A stretch of DNA of 64,000 nt, taken from Polychytrium aggregatum. Taxonomy: Eukaryota; Chytridiomycota; Chytridiomycetes; Polychytriales. The notes beneath the pieces were generated by a model that had not been told where the DNA came from, did no database searches, and saw only the letters and a program-made list of their open reading frames with translations. The number at the start of each line of letters is the position of its first letter. Position 1 is the first letter of the stretch. The DNA lies in NCBI RefSeq assembly GCF_025602895.1, contig NW_026516245.1, positions 136,501 through 200,500 on the forward strand. Direction: 5' to 3'. Positions 47,536-61,760 of this stretch are shown here, piece by piece. Position numbers and translations under genes: made by a program.

Positions 47536-50135
47536 ATGTCGACGCGTCACCGCAAATCCTTTTCCAGCGGCTCGCAGAACAAATCAAGCATCGTCCGTAT
47601 CTGATGGTGCTGCTGGTGGAGCTGCTCGCGGTCCATCCATCGTTGGCAAGACTCGGCTGTCTTTCTGCCGATCGTTCTCGTCGAGCCAACTGCAGCAGCC
47701 GCACTCATCCCAATTCCTCATTCTGCATGTGCAGTCGGGTCTGTTCCGAAACAAGACTCAGGACGAGCCAGTGCACTTTTCTTCTTCGATAGCGGATTAT
47801 GAGCTCCTTGGCGACATTGGTAGGCTGGGCGACCAAGTGGACTGGTGGCGATGAAGGGGTCTGGATAGTACCCACAGGCCAGCCCACCACCGTATTCGGG
47901 AATGAGATCGTGGGATCTTGGTTGACGCCGACTCGTTTGACGCCGACTCGTTTGACGCCGACTCGTTTGACGCCGACTCGTTTGTCCCCTCCCGGCCCGG
48001 CCACAACAGGGGGAATCGATGATATCTCGTATCTCTACCTGGCTCGGTTCAACCCAACGCAGGAGCTGGTCGCTCTCAAATACACCGATCTGACGCTGTC
48101 GCCCGACTTTGAATTCGTCGAGGAGCTGATTGTATGGCATGCGCGATGTGTCTGGATTTGCATCGGCAAGCCATTCGTGGCGCACACCCTGCCTCGGCAT
48201 CCAATTCCTTGGGATAGCATCGCATTTCGGTGGAAGTATCGATCTGTTGGCGGAAGCATCCCCGCTGATTCACCAATCCCATTCGCCTGCCTTTCGTTTC
48301 CCCTCTCTCCGCTCCGCAGAAAACCATTCGAAATGCATCACTCTGCCGACACCCCAACATCCTGCCTTACTATCGTTCGTTTGTCGAGAACGAGCGCCTC
48401 TGGACCGTAACTCTGCCGATCAAAGCAGGTTGGTCGTCGATGTCAATGATGATGTCAATGATGATGGTGGTGGTGGTGGTGGTGGTGGTGGTGACAACTT
48501 CATGTCGATGCGGATGCCGTCCCGACACCGATAACGATGCCGCATCAATACCACATCAATACCACATCAACGACACGGCAAACCAAACCGCTTTGTTTGC
48601 GTTAGTCCCTCCGGAATCAGATGCGCAAGCAATACTCATGCTATTCGAATACTCTCCCGTTGCATCAGGATCGTGCCGTGGAATCATGAAGAGCTACTAT
48701 CCCAGTGGCTTCTCTGAACCTGTTGTCGCCACCATCTTGCTGGAGGTTCTCCGCGCCATCCAGTATCTGCATGCCAACTACATGATCCACAAGTGGGTGA
48801 CTGTCGGGTGCTGATGTTGCGGTCGGTGCCTGCTGTTGCGGTCCTGTCCGCTGTTGCTTTCTGTTCTCCTCGGCTCTGATTGCATCGGCTGTGTCCGTCC
48901 GACGGACACCTTCTGACCTTGCCATGCAACTTCCCGTGTCGCGGCAGCGATGTCCGTGCCGACAACATCCTGCTGGACCTGACGGGCGAGGTCCGCCTCT
49001 CGGGGTTTCGCCAGCTTGCCACCCTGAGTCGGAACGGAGAATACCAGCAATCGGTCTTTTCGCTCGTCGGCGACAATATCGAGTGGGCAGCGCCCGAGGT
49101 CATGGCACAGGTGCGTGCGCTTGCCGTTGTGAGCCAGGCGACTGATGTGCTGTGATGGGCGAGCGGGGATGAGTCTTGAGTTGGAGTGAGCTGGTGGGGA
49201 CTGCGAGATGGCAGCCACACATTTGCTGATTCGGTCCTGTTGCGCAAATACGTGTGGGTGGTGTCTCCTCCCCTTCCCATCGCTAGAATTCCAACTATGA
49301 TGAGAAAGCTGATATCTACAGCCTGGGCATAACCGCACTCGAGCTGGCATTCAACCAGACACCATTCGACGACTGGCCGCCGATGAAGGTTCGCATCGCT
49401 TGAAGGGGAGAAGAGGCGCCGGCTGGGCTGTGTGGCTCCGGTGGGAATGCCTCGCCACCAGTCGAGGGCTGCACACAAACTGGTTGGCTGACCGGCAAGT
49501 GGATTGTGTGCGGAGCGGCGATAGGTGCTGCTGAGCAAGCTCGAGTATCCCTGCCCGGGCATCGCAACCGACAAGATCATGTCCAAGGCCTTCTTCCAGA
49601 TGGTGGCAGCTTGCCTCCACAAGGATCCGGCCAAACGGTACAGAGCAACAGGAGGGGGATGGGGACAGCGCAGCAGCGGGCGCCGAGGGCTGCTGAGCGG
49701 GTGGACGGAACACAAATCGAGACTGACGCGAGCTTCTGGGTGGATGCAATCTACAGCTCTTCGGCCCAGGAGCTGGCCGCACACGCATTCTTCAAGAACG
49801 CCAGGAATGCGCACTATTTGGAGACGCACCTGGTCAAGACCTGCGATCTCGCTGTCAAGCACGGTGCGTGCGGGCTGGGCTTGACGGACGCCTCTGATCC
49901 CGACAGCGCTATCGACGCTGGCGCTGACGCTGCGACTGACACGAGCACCGACGCCGCTGTTCTCATCGCAGGGGTCGCTCTGGGCCAGAAATGTCTCTCG
50001 GCGCCGAACAACAACTTCAAGACCGAGAGCAGCCACAAGGGATCGCCCTTGCGCGATGTCGACGACGAGAGCCAGATGGTACCTCGAGGGCGCGGCAGCT
50101 CATTGGGCGGCGGGAACAGGGTTGTGCCAGTGTGA
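47536..50135 (+). CDS. STRAD/STE20-like pseudokinase, nine exons (first exon tentative)
   Basis: Resolved exons: 47735-47819, 48010-48131, 48320-48428, 48669-48792, 48948-49110, 49287-49388, 49525-49637, 49757-50135. The best start is 47536-47592 (MSTRHRKSFSSG), giving 417 residues. The Gly loop is short (LLGDIGGGIDD). The ATP-site Lys is kept (LVALKYTDL). The catalytic loop reads HNDVRADN. The DFG triplet is replaced by SGF (VRLSGFRQL), so metal binding is lost. IEWAAPEVM and KADIYSLGITALELA are typical kinase-fold blocks. The GSCRGIMKSYYPSGFSE segment is close to the STRAD type, whose animal members allosterically activate LKB1 with MO25. A partner in this organism is unproven. The C-terminus adds an Ala/Asp-rich tail. 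Confidence 0.75.
47931..47989 (+). repeat. 15-bp tandem repeat in a pseudokinase intron
   Basis: About four copies of GTTTGACGCCGACTC (the first lacks one T) lie just before the acceptor at 48009. Confidence 0.9.
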
Positions 50136-51671
50136 GCGACACAGGGCAGCACCGGCTGCGGCTGTGGCTGTGGCACGGGGTGGGGGCGCTTGCGACGCGC
50201 TTTGGCTGTACGACTGCGCCGTGCAACACGGTGCGCGGCACAACATAGCCAGCGCCGCACAGCACGCGTCGGGACGCACTGCATCGCCACAACGCGTGTT
50301 GGGTTTCAAGAAGGTGCGCGGCCACGGCGACCCGGAAACAAGGCGGCCAGGAGGCGAAGAGGAAAGGCTGCGCGGCAGTCTTGTTGCCGGCTTGTTGCTG
50401 GCTTGTTGCTGGCTTGTTGCTGGCTTGTTGCTGGCTTGTTGCAGCTGTGCCTCGGCATGGATTCGGCGTGGACTTGACATGGACCCGCCCCTTGCCGGAG
50501 TGTGCATGCTGTTTCACTTGCTGTTTCACTTGCATTGCTTACTTGCATTGCTTACTTGCTTGCTGGTCGTTCGTGTCCCTCTCTTCCTCGCCCTGTGCGA
50601 GAGCGGCGGCGTCGCGTCCACCGCCCTCTTGTCTCGGCCGCCTCCTGTCGCCGATCGGATGCCGATCGATCCGCCGAGCTTGGCTGCTGTTTCTCTGCCG
50701 AGGCCGCTCCTGTCGCTGCTGCTGCTGCTGCCTGAGCCCTGGCCTGAAACACCACCACCACCACCACCACAAGTTCCACCACCACCGCAAGCATTCCTCT
50801 TCCCCCACTCGCTGCCGCCGCAATTTGTCTCTTGGCCTGTCGGCTCCCCCGCCGCTGCTCTCTTCTGTCTCGCTGCGCTGCTTAGACCCGCTGTCCTGCA
50901 TCGCTCTCTGGTCCCGCCCGTCTGCCGTTGCTGGCCCTCTCTCAATCCCAACAGGCAGCGGCTGTGTCAGCCTTTCCGCTTTATTCGGGTCGTCCTGGGG
51001 CTCCTCCTGGGCTCCTCTGCTGTCCTTCCCGCCTGGCCTTCCTGAGATCGCTCTGGACTGGTCCCGCAGCCTTTTGTTGTCCTGCTGCGAGCCGCCTCGG
51101 TCATTCCCAACGTTCCCCTCATCTCTCTTTCTCGCCCGGGGCTTTCGCCAAGTTGCTTCGTGTTCGCTCTCGCCCCCTCGGCCTGCTTCTATGCACAACT
51201 TGTACATCGATTTTCTCGTTCGTCCAAACGCACTCTAATCCGTCGCGAGGTACTCCAGTGTTCTATCGCATGCATGGAAGGATGGGGAGGCCACGGCGTT
51301 GTTTCTGTCCTGCCTTCGTTGCCCCATTGCTCCGAGGAGCGGCCGGCTCTGGCACCGACCCCCATCCTTGCACTTGGCCATTCTGGTGTCCAGCAACAAC
51401 ACCCGGGGGCGCTTCCTGTGCCCCTGCTGCTGCTTCTGCTCGGCCTATCTGTCCTGCTCCTCTGCTCCTCGCTCCTAACCTGCATTTCCACTATCCCCTG
51501 TCTTCCTCGCCAGCGCCCTTGCTCAGACGCTTCTCGTCAGCCATCTAAGCCTGTCCATCGGCCACTCGCCCACCTCCCGCTCGTCTCTCCACACTCAATA
51601 ATCCGCGTCCGTTCGGGCTCTGTCTATCCCATCTCGCCCACCTCGAGTCTCCGTTTTTCGACCTGCCACCA
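50136..51671. other. Intergenic and pyrimidine-rich upstream region of the Kre9-like gene
   Basis: It contains an 11-bp tandem repeat (50380-50443), a CCA-rich run (50750-50790) and about 1 kb of C/T-rich DNA. Long frames here (for example 50056-51045 and 50381-51238) are Ser/Pro/Leu-rich by composition and lack motifs. Confidence 0.5.
50380..50443 (+). repeat. 11-bp tandem repeat GGCTTGTTGCT
   Basis: About five and a half units in tandem, the first imperfect. Confidence 0.9.
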
Positions 51672-53735
51672 ATGCGTCTCTCTTCGCTGTGGCTCGCCGG
51701 GCTCGCGGCATTCATCCCAGGCTTGACACGAGCCGCCAATGTGCAGCTGACCGTAAGTCATTGTTCCACCATTCCCCATTCCCGCTTGGCTTATCTACGC
51801 ATCGAATGGGGTCCTGTCTGCCCCTTGTCCCCTGTCTCCATTCCGTGGGTATGCTCAGGCGCCTGTGGACGATCGTGTCGCTGATCCATGCTTTTCCTGC
51901 AACTGCGCAAATCCTCCAACGTCCATCGGTTCACACCATTCTCACGCCCGACACGCCCGACATGCCCAACTCCCAAACCGTCGAATTGCTTGCTTGGTCC
52001 ACAATCGGACGGGTGTCTTGGTGCCTCCCTCCTGCAGTCGCCGCAATCCGGAGCCATCTGGACCCTCGGTGTTCCGTACACCGTATCGCTCGTCGTTGAT
52101 CCCAACAGCGGCCCCCTGATCATGGGGTCGCAGTTCGATCTCCATGTCGGCCTTGTCACCATCGCCGAGAACCAGATCTTGGGCGGGTCCGAGTCCTATA
52201 CCGTCACCTTTGGACTGGGCGACCTGCGCGACGGCACAACCTATTCCATCGTCCTGGCCAGCACGAACCCCGACGGCTCCCCCATCCGCCTCTCGATCGG
52301 CTCCATCTACTTTGTCACGACACCACCTCCTTCCCCTCCACAACCACCACCTCCACCACCACCACCACCACCTCCTCCTCCTCCTCCTCCCCCGCCGCCA
52401 CCACCACCACCGCCGCCGCCGCCGCCGCCAGCTGCATCTTCATCAGTCGCTCCTCCGGAAAATTCATCAACATCGGCCCCGGGATCCGTTTCCCACACCT
52501 CCGCCACAATCTCGGCTACGGCCACGACCTCGTCCTTGTCCAGAACTGTGGCTTCGTCAGGGGCTTCGTCCAGAGGCTCTTTGACAGATCTCCCTACTTC
52601 CAGCACTGCCATCCTCGTTGGCAGTGCCATCAGCAGTCCCAGCGCTCCTATCCCATTCGTTACATCTGACTCCTCTGCCGCCATCAAGATCATCGCCATC
52701 GTCTGCTCTGTCCTCGTCGCCATCATCATAATTGTCGTCATTGTCTATCTGCGTCGTCGCCGACAGTCGCCTGGGTTCCAGAAAATGTCGTCGCCAAACG
52801 AGTTCACCCCTCTGCCCCTGGACAAGTACAGCCTGGCGGACGATCTTGCTGCGCCCCAGCCCCCTCGACCATCGCACCAAGGCAGTGCTCAAAGCTCAGT
52901 CCGGTCGCCGACCTCGTTCCGATCGACGCTGCGGAGTCCCGGTCAAAGTGAGCCCTCGATGCCCACGCAGCCTGTCCCGTTGGTCGTCCAGGCGCAAGGG
53001 GCCACCAGCTCTGTCTACGAGTCGCCAGAGATTGTGCTTCAGCGACACACGCCGAGCTCGACCAACAACTCGCAGGTTGCTCTGAACAACCTCGGCGCGA
53101 GCCCGCTTCGCAATCCCTTCGAGTCGCCCAGCACCACGCTGTACTCGTACGGGATCACAGGTCTCACGGCCTCGTCCGCCTCGGCATCCGCCTCAGCATC
53201 CCCGGCTGCTCCCACTTATCCGGCGCCTTTCACGACCATCACCGCCATCATGCCGCCTTCCCCGGCCGAGGCCACTGTTGCCAGCTCCACCCTGACCCAC
53301 GTCAGCCTCAGCCTCGACCAGTTCTCGGCCGATGAGACCGCCTCGACAACAAGCAGTGGATACAATAATCGGCTCCGGAGCGACTCGACCTTTGGCAGAC
53401 CCCTCTTTGCCAACCCCGAGGCCATCTCTGCAATCGCCCTGTTCGACCCGCTCACCACGACCCCCGCCAACGCTATCACTGTCACGGACGTGTCCCCTCA
53501 GGTCATTCCCAGCGCCCCCATCCCTGGCTCGGGCCTGTCTGCTGGCCCGCCGACGCTGGACATGGGTGCTCTCTATGCCCGCCACCTCTCCCAGCCGATC
53601 AACACCGTCGACGGCTTCAACACCGTGTCGATCGTCAACCCGAGCCCGATCACCGACGGCGCCTCCTTCACAATCGACCAGGCGACCGCTTCCGAAGCAA
53701 GCCGGACCGATGACGAAGGAAGCCCGAAGCTATGA
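51672..53735 (+). CDS. Kre9/Knh1-like secreted domain, polyproline stalk, one membrane span
   Basis: Exon 1 (51672-51752) encodes a signal peptide (MRLSSLWLAGLAAFIPGLTRA). Exon 2 (52038-53735) continues in phase, giving 592 residues. The junction forms VQLTSPQSGAIWTLGVPYTV, the start of the Kre9/Knh1-type domain of fungal wall proteins (SP-x-x-G-x-x-W-x-x-G). Residues 123-158 are almost pure proline. A Ser/Thr-rich stretch, a hydrophobic span at about 240-263 and a basic stop-transfer RRRR follow. The rest is a cytoplasmic tail rich in Ser, Thr and Pro. The layout suggests a cell-surface protein with the domain outside and a signalling or anchoring tail inside. In yeast Kre9 is needed for beta-1,6-glucan; no enzyme activity is implied here. 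Confidence 0.78.
52322..52432 (+). repeat. Coding CCA/CCT/CCG repeat (polyproline)
   Basis: Mixed proline codons encode about 35 near-contiguous prolines between the extracellular domain and the Ser/Thr region. Confidence 0.9.
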
Positions 53736-54709
53736 GCTCTGCTACAAGGCCTGTCCTCCCCGGACCCTATTGTTTCTCTACTCTCTCTTTTTTTTTTTTT
53801 ACCCCCTCCCCTCCACTCTCTTCCTGCCATCTTTCCTGGTTGCTTTCCATTTCTCTCTCCCTTCCCTTTTCCTTTCTTGTTCCTTGTGTGCCGCTTCTCT
53901 GTCGGACTCACTCGAGAATACCACCCTCTCCTCTGATCTTCCATATACATATATACAAAAAAATATATACATTGCCTCCCGTGTATCTTCATCGATCATT
54001 CGCGATCCACAATGGTCATCTCCCCGTCGAGGTCAGGCAAGGGCGTCGCACCCCAAGCTGCTCGCTTGACCCGGCCATCGTGATGTCGAGAAATGGAATT
54101 GTGTGTGGGACTGCCCGAGTCGTCGAGTACACGCCAGATGTCAACAGAATACTGTCCCGAGACCTACAACGAAGCCCCTTCCCGGCTGTCAACCAATACG
54201 AGAGACAATCGCACGGGCACATGCTGCTCCCATCCCCCCCTCTCCCATCTCTCCCATCCCTTCTGCACACGTTCGTTACGCGGTTTACGACCAGGAATGA
54301 ATATGAGCTCCCGCCAGCATATATTGAGAATCAAAGAATGTAAAGTGATCACATAAATGGTGCAAGGTTGGGCCGGGCAAAATCAAAGGAACACCGCAAG
54401 AGGTTTATCAAGGACAAAGATCGGTGGGGACTCAGTCGTACTGGCAAAGCAACAAGTACGGAAGCTCTGGCATGGTCATGTCTCTCCCCTCCCCACTCTC
54501 CTCGGAAGAAGCTGCTGTATGGCAAATACTTCCCCCCGTCTCGGACTTCTATCCTCTCAGCACGCTCCATTACCAGCCACTGGTCTCCCCACCCTTCTCC
54601 ACAACCCAAAGCTTTCCCCTCACAGACGATGTGCACATAATCGCTATCAGCGGGTTCGTTCGTGGGAGGGGCGTGGCGGGAAACATGCCGCCCGTCGCCG
54701 CAGATCCGC
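53736..54709. other. Convergent intergenic region, Kre9-like gene and GFA1
   Basis: It contains a T-run (53786-53799), pyrimidine-rich DNA, an AT-rich stretch with ATATATAC repeats (about 53940-53970) likely involved in 3'-end formation, and no supported gene. Confidence 0.5.
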
Positions 54710-58564
<3,855 letters not shown>

Positions 58565-59283
58565 GGCTGGCTACAGAAGTGGAGACGAGGAGGGGCAGAG
58601 AGCGATGCCTGAGTGGCCGTGGACGGAACGGAGACGAGGCGGGCGACGTGATGGGAGGGAAGAGAGCCAGAGGAGCGGAGCGAGGACGGTTGGAGGCGGG
58701 CTTGTATTTAAGAGGCTGGGACGGAGAGGAAAGGCGCAAGAGGCTCGACAAGAGGGGCGAGACCACGGTGGTTCCCGCCAAAGCGAAAGACAGCCGGGAG
58801 AGGGGACCGGGAAGGGCGGCGCTGCGGATGGCCGAAACGACGATGATAACCAGAGCGATGGCGAGTGGCACCGAAGCGACGAACGGTTAATGGTTACGAA
58901 TGATGGCGCGAATGGCCCGAGTATCATTCATCGATGTGATTTATCAAACATAGTTCATCGATAGGGGTGATCAAACATAGTTCATCGATGCGAATGATCA
59001 AACGCAGTTCATCGATGTGAGTTATCAAACGCAGTTCATCAATGGGAGTTATCAAACGCAGTTCATCGGGCGCATGTCCTCCCACGACCGGCTTCATGGT
59101 CGCCCCGCAGCCAGTCCGTTTCGGCCCGAACAAACCGGCTGCTCGGCCGCGTTTTTTTCGGCTTGGTCCTGCGATCGGCTGGTGCTGGCCGTTCCACTCT
59201 TGTTGCTGCGGATCTGCGCTGGCTGGGACAACTCTCGCCCGATCGCATTCCTGGCGCCAGTCGCTGAAGCAAGATCGCTCCAA
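58565..59283. promoter_or_regulatory. Divergent promoter region, GFA1 and TRM2
   Basis: The 719 bp between the two chosen start codons contain the 27-bp repeat array at 58927-59068. A TTAAATAC element (minus strand, about 58710) lies about 145 bp upstream of the GFA1 ATG. Confidence 0.55.
58927..59068. repeat. 27-bp tandem repeat with ATCGAT cores in a shared promoter
   Basis: Five full units and one partial begin at 58927, 58954, 58981, 59008, 59035 and 59062. Each starts TTCATCGAT (one has CAAT) and holds a TGATCAAAC or TTATCAAAC block. There are no spacers, so it is not a CRISPR array. Regular spacing and the palindromic core suggest repeated protein-binding sites. Confidence 0.9.
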
Positions 59284-61104
59284 ATGTTCGCCGCACGCAT
59301 CGCCCAGTCCCTCCGGCACCCGGTCCTCCTCTCGTCGCCGCCGATCGCCATCAGGCCGAAGCGGTTCCAGCACAAACATGCTTCCTGGCCAGCCGGGATT
59401 TCGCAGCTCATCAAGGAGTCCATTCTGCCCTCGGACTTCCTGTCCAATTTCCGACCAGGGCTCGCATCGCTGCCGCCGCCTGTCGCCCAACGGCAGGAGA
59501 TCGACCTGGTCATTGTCGGGATCGGGCCGCGCGGCGATGGCTTTGGGTTTGCCTCCGAGGCCGCAGACGCACTGGTGGTGGTCCCGACGACTCTACCGGG
59601 AGAGCAAGTTCGAGTGCGGGTCGTCAAGATCGCCCGGGACTACATCTACGCCGACCTCGTCAAGGTCATCGGCCCGTCGCCTTCTCGGATCGAGCCCAAG
59701 TGCAAGCACTACGATCTCTGCTCAGGATGCAATTTCCAACACATGTCCTACGAAAACCAGTTGAAGCACAAGGCCAAGGCCGTCGAATCGACCTTCAAGA
59801 CCATCCGGAACATGCGCGGCATCGACTCGACCGGGGGCCCAGCCGTCTCGCCCATCGTCCCGTCGCCGCTCACGTACGGCTATCGCACCAAGATGTCGAT
59901 CCACCATCCGCCCGTTCGCCCAGGCGGAACCGTCACGGCCGTGGGATTCAACCGGCGAGGGAGCTCGAGGGTCGTCGATATCGAGGAGTGTCCGATCATG
60001 ACCCCGGCGATCAATGCCCGGCTGAAGTCGCTCCGCGAGCTCCTCCTGAATACTCCCCAGTCAGAGGGCTGCTCCGGAGACACCCATTTGCTGCGGCATT
60101 CGCTCGTCGTCGACACCTCTGACCTGAAGCACATCACCCAGACCGAACGACTGTCGAGCCCGGACGATATGCCAACGCCATGGCCTCCCAAGAAAGCCGG
60201 CTCTCGGGTGATCACGAACCGCCGCCAGGCTTCGCTCGAGATCATCAATGGCATTCTGTTCCAGTTCAACTCCAACTCGTTCTTCCAAACGAACCCGTCG
60301 ATCCTGGGGTCCTTGACGCAGCACATTGCCCAGCAGATCGAGGCCTGCAAGAAGATTGTGTCGGCCGCTAGTCTCCCGCCGATTCGGTTCCTGGTCGACA
60401 CCTACTGCGGCACAGGGTTCTTTGGGCTGCAGCTGCACCACTACTTTGAGCACGTCCATGGGATCGAAATCGACCACCATGCGCTGCAGTCGGCCCGGTC
60501 GAGCGCCACCATCAACGGCATCACCAATGCCACCTTTTACGAGGGCAGCGTCGACCACGTCTTTGGAACTGTGCCATGCAATCCCGACGAGACCGTCGTC
60601 CTGGTGGATCCGTCCCGCAATGGCTGCAGCCCTGATTTCCTGTCACAGCTTTCGATCTACGGGCCCAGGGCAATTGTCTATGTGTCCTGCAATCCGGTCA
60701 CCCAGGTCCGGGATCTGACGACGCTGCTCGAGGCACCCTTCACCGGCATCAACAGCAAGGGTGTCAGAGTCCGTGCTGCCCCGTGGCGCAAGACGATGCT
60801 GGAGTCCTTCACCACCGCTCCAGATGCCTGGACGAGCCCGCCACTCAAGAACGGTGCCCTGTACATTGACGGCAAGAGGATATCGTTGAAGGGCGTGCTC
60901 CTCCCGCACGACGAGGATCCGCTTCCCGATCCCATCAAGACCCGCTCCCACTGGTACCGAATGCTGTCGATCCAGCCGTTCGACATGTTTCCTCAAACGG
61001 CCAGCGTCGAAAATGTCGTGGTGCTGATCCGCGAAGATTGCCCTGCCGTCGACAATAAGGACGGATCTAAGGAGCTTGAAGGCATCACAGAGGAGATTCG
61101 ATAG
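59284..61104 (+). CDS. TRM2: tRNA (uracil-5-)-methyltransferase, TrmA/RumA family (TRM2-like), single exon
   Basis: Counting from MFAARIAQSLRHPV, the protein has 606 residues. A TRAM-like RNA-binding segment (about 70-130) is followed by a Cys cluster at 140, 146 and 149 (CKHYDLCSGC), as in Fe-S-bearing RumA relatives. Next come QTNP, the SAM motif I (VDTYCGTGFFG, Asp372), LVDPSRNGC and the catalytic Cys469 in VSCNPVTQVRDL. The enzyme methylates C5 of a tRNA uridine (U54 in yeast Trm2) using S-adenosylmethionine. The basic, Arg/Ser-rich N-terminus could be a mitochondrial signal. The frame is open back to 59017, but that extension reads through the 27-bp repeats (SYQTQF units), so I prefer 59284. 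Confidence 0.88.
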   Translation: MFAARIAQSLRHPVLLSSPPIAIRPKRFQHKHASWPAGISQLIKESILPSDFLSNFRPGLASLPPPVAQRQEIDLVIVGIGPRGDGFGFASEAADALVVVPTTLPGEQVRVRVVKIARDYIYADLVKVIGPSPSRIEPKCKHYDLCSGCNFQHMSYENQLKHKAKAVESTFKTIRNMRGIDSTGGPAVSPIVPSPLTYGYRTKMSIHHPPVRPGGTVTAVGFNRRGSSRVVDIEECPIMTPAINARLKSLRELLLNTPQSEGCSGDTHLLRHSLVVDTSDLKHITQTERLSSPDDMPTPWPPKKAGSRVITNRRQASLEIINGILFQFNSNSFFQTNPSILGSLTQHIAQQIEACKKIVSAASLPPIRFLVDTYCGTGFFGLQLHHYFEHVHGIEIDHHALQSARSSATINGITNATFYEGSVDHVFGTVPCNPDETVVLVDPSRNGCSPDFLSQLSIYGPRAIVYVSCNPVTQVRDLTTLLEAPFTGINSKGVRVRAAPWRKTMLESFTTAPDAWTSPPLKNGALYIDGKRISLKGVLLPHDEDPLPDPIKTRSHWYRMLSIQPFDMFPQTASVENVVVLIREDCPAVDNKDGSKELEGITEEIR

Positions 61105-61760
61105 TGCCGAGGAGATTCTATCAGGGGTGCCGAGCAGGTCACAGGACAAGGAGAGGCGATAGCGCCACTGCAGTCAGAGACAACCGCCCTCTCCTCTGTA
61201 TTCCAATCCAGAGACCTTCAACGACACGGCTGGGCAATCCGACACCTCTAGGCTGCTCATCACTGGCCCATCAGGAGGGCCGGCTCAACGGGGTCGTGGA
61301 GATGGTCGTGCCACCCGACGAGGCAGGTTTATGGAGTGAGACCATGATAGAGTGAGACCATGACGGAGTGAGACCATGATGGAGTGAGACCATGACGGGC
61401 CGGTGCCCGACACGCCGAATGCGATGATAATATATAGACTGTTCGTCGGGGTGGAATTACAACAAAATCGAGAGATGGGACCTCATTGATGGGCGACAGC
61501 CACGACCGAACAAGGGGCGGTCGAGGAAGGTCATGCTGGGAGCGGGGGAAGGAGACAATAGTGAAGCTGTGAACAGCAGACGAGGAAGAAATATTATGGT
61601 CACAGTCAGCGGGAGTGAGGAAGGTGCGGCTTGCGGCAATTGGGACGGCACCGAATGGAGGGCCAAAGACGAGTCTGGTGGCCCTGGCCGTCGCGGTCGT
61701 GATGATTACGGTCGGTTCAGATGTAGGTGCGACAAGGCAGCGGGGACAGGAAGAGACATT
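61105..61760. other. Convergent intergenic region, TRM2 and FIBP-like gene
   Basis: It contains a 16-bp tandem repeat (61334-61397) and an ATAATATATAGAC stretch near 61425. No gene is supported. Confidence 0.5.
61334..61397 (+). repeat. 16-bp tandem repeat GAGTGAGACCATGACG
   Basis: Four units; alternate units end in ACG or in ATA/ATG. Confidence 0.9.

Noticed and set aside
50056-51238. Overlapping frames of 285 and 329 codons
   Set aside because: They overlap each other in low-complexity C/T-rich DNA and contain tandem repeats; no family features.
58927-59068. Possible CRISPR array
   Set aside because: The units are directly adjacent with no spacers, and the setting is a fungal promoter.
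59017-59283. N-terminal extension of TRM2
   Set aside because: It would translate the promoter repeats; the targeting-like start at 59284 is better.
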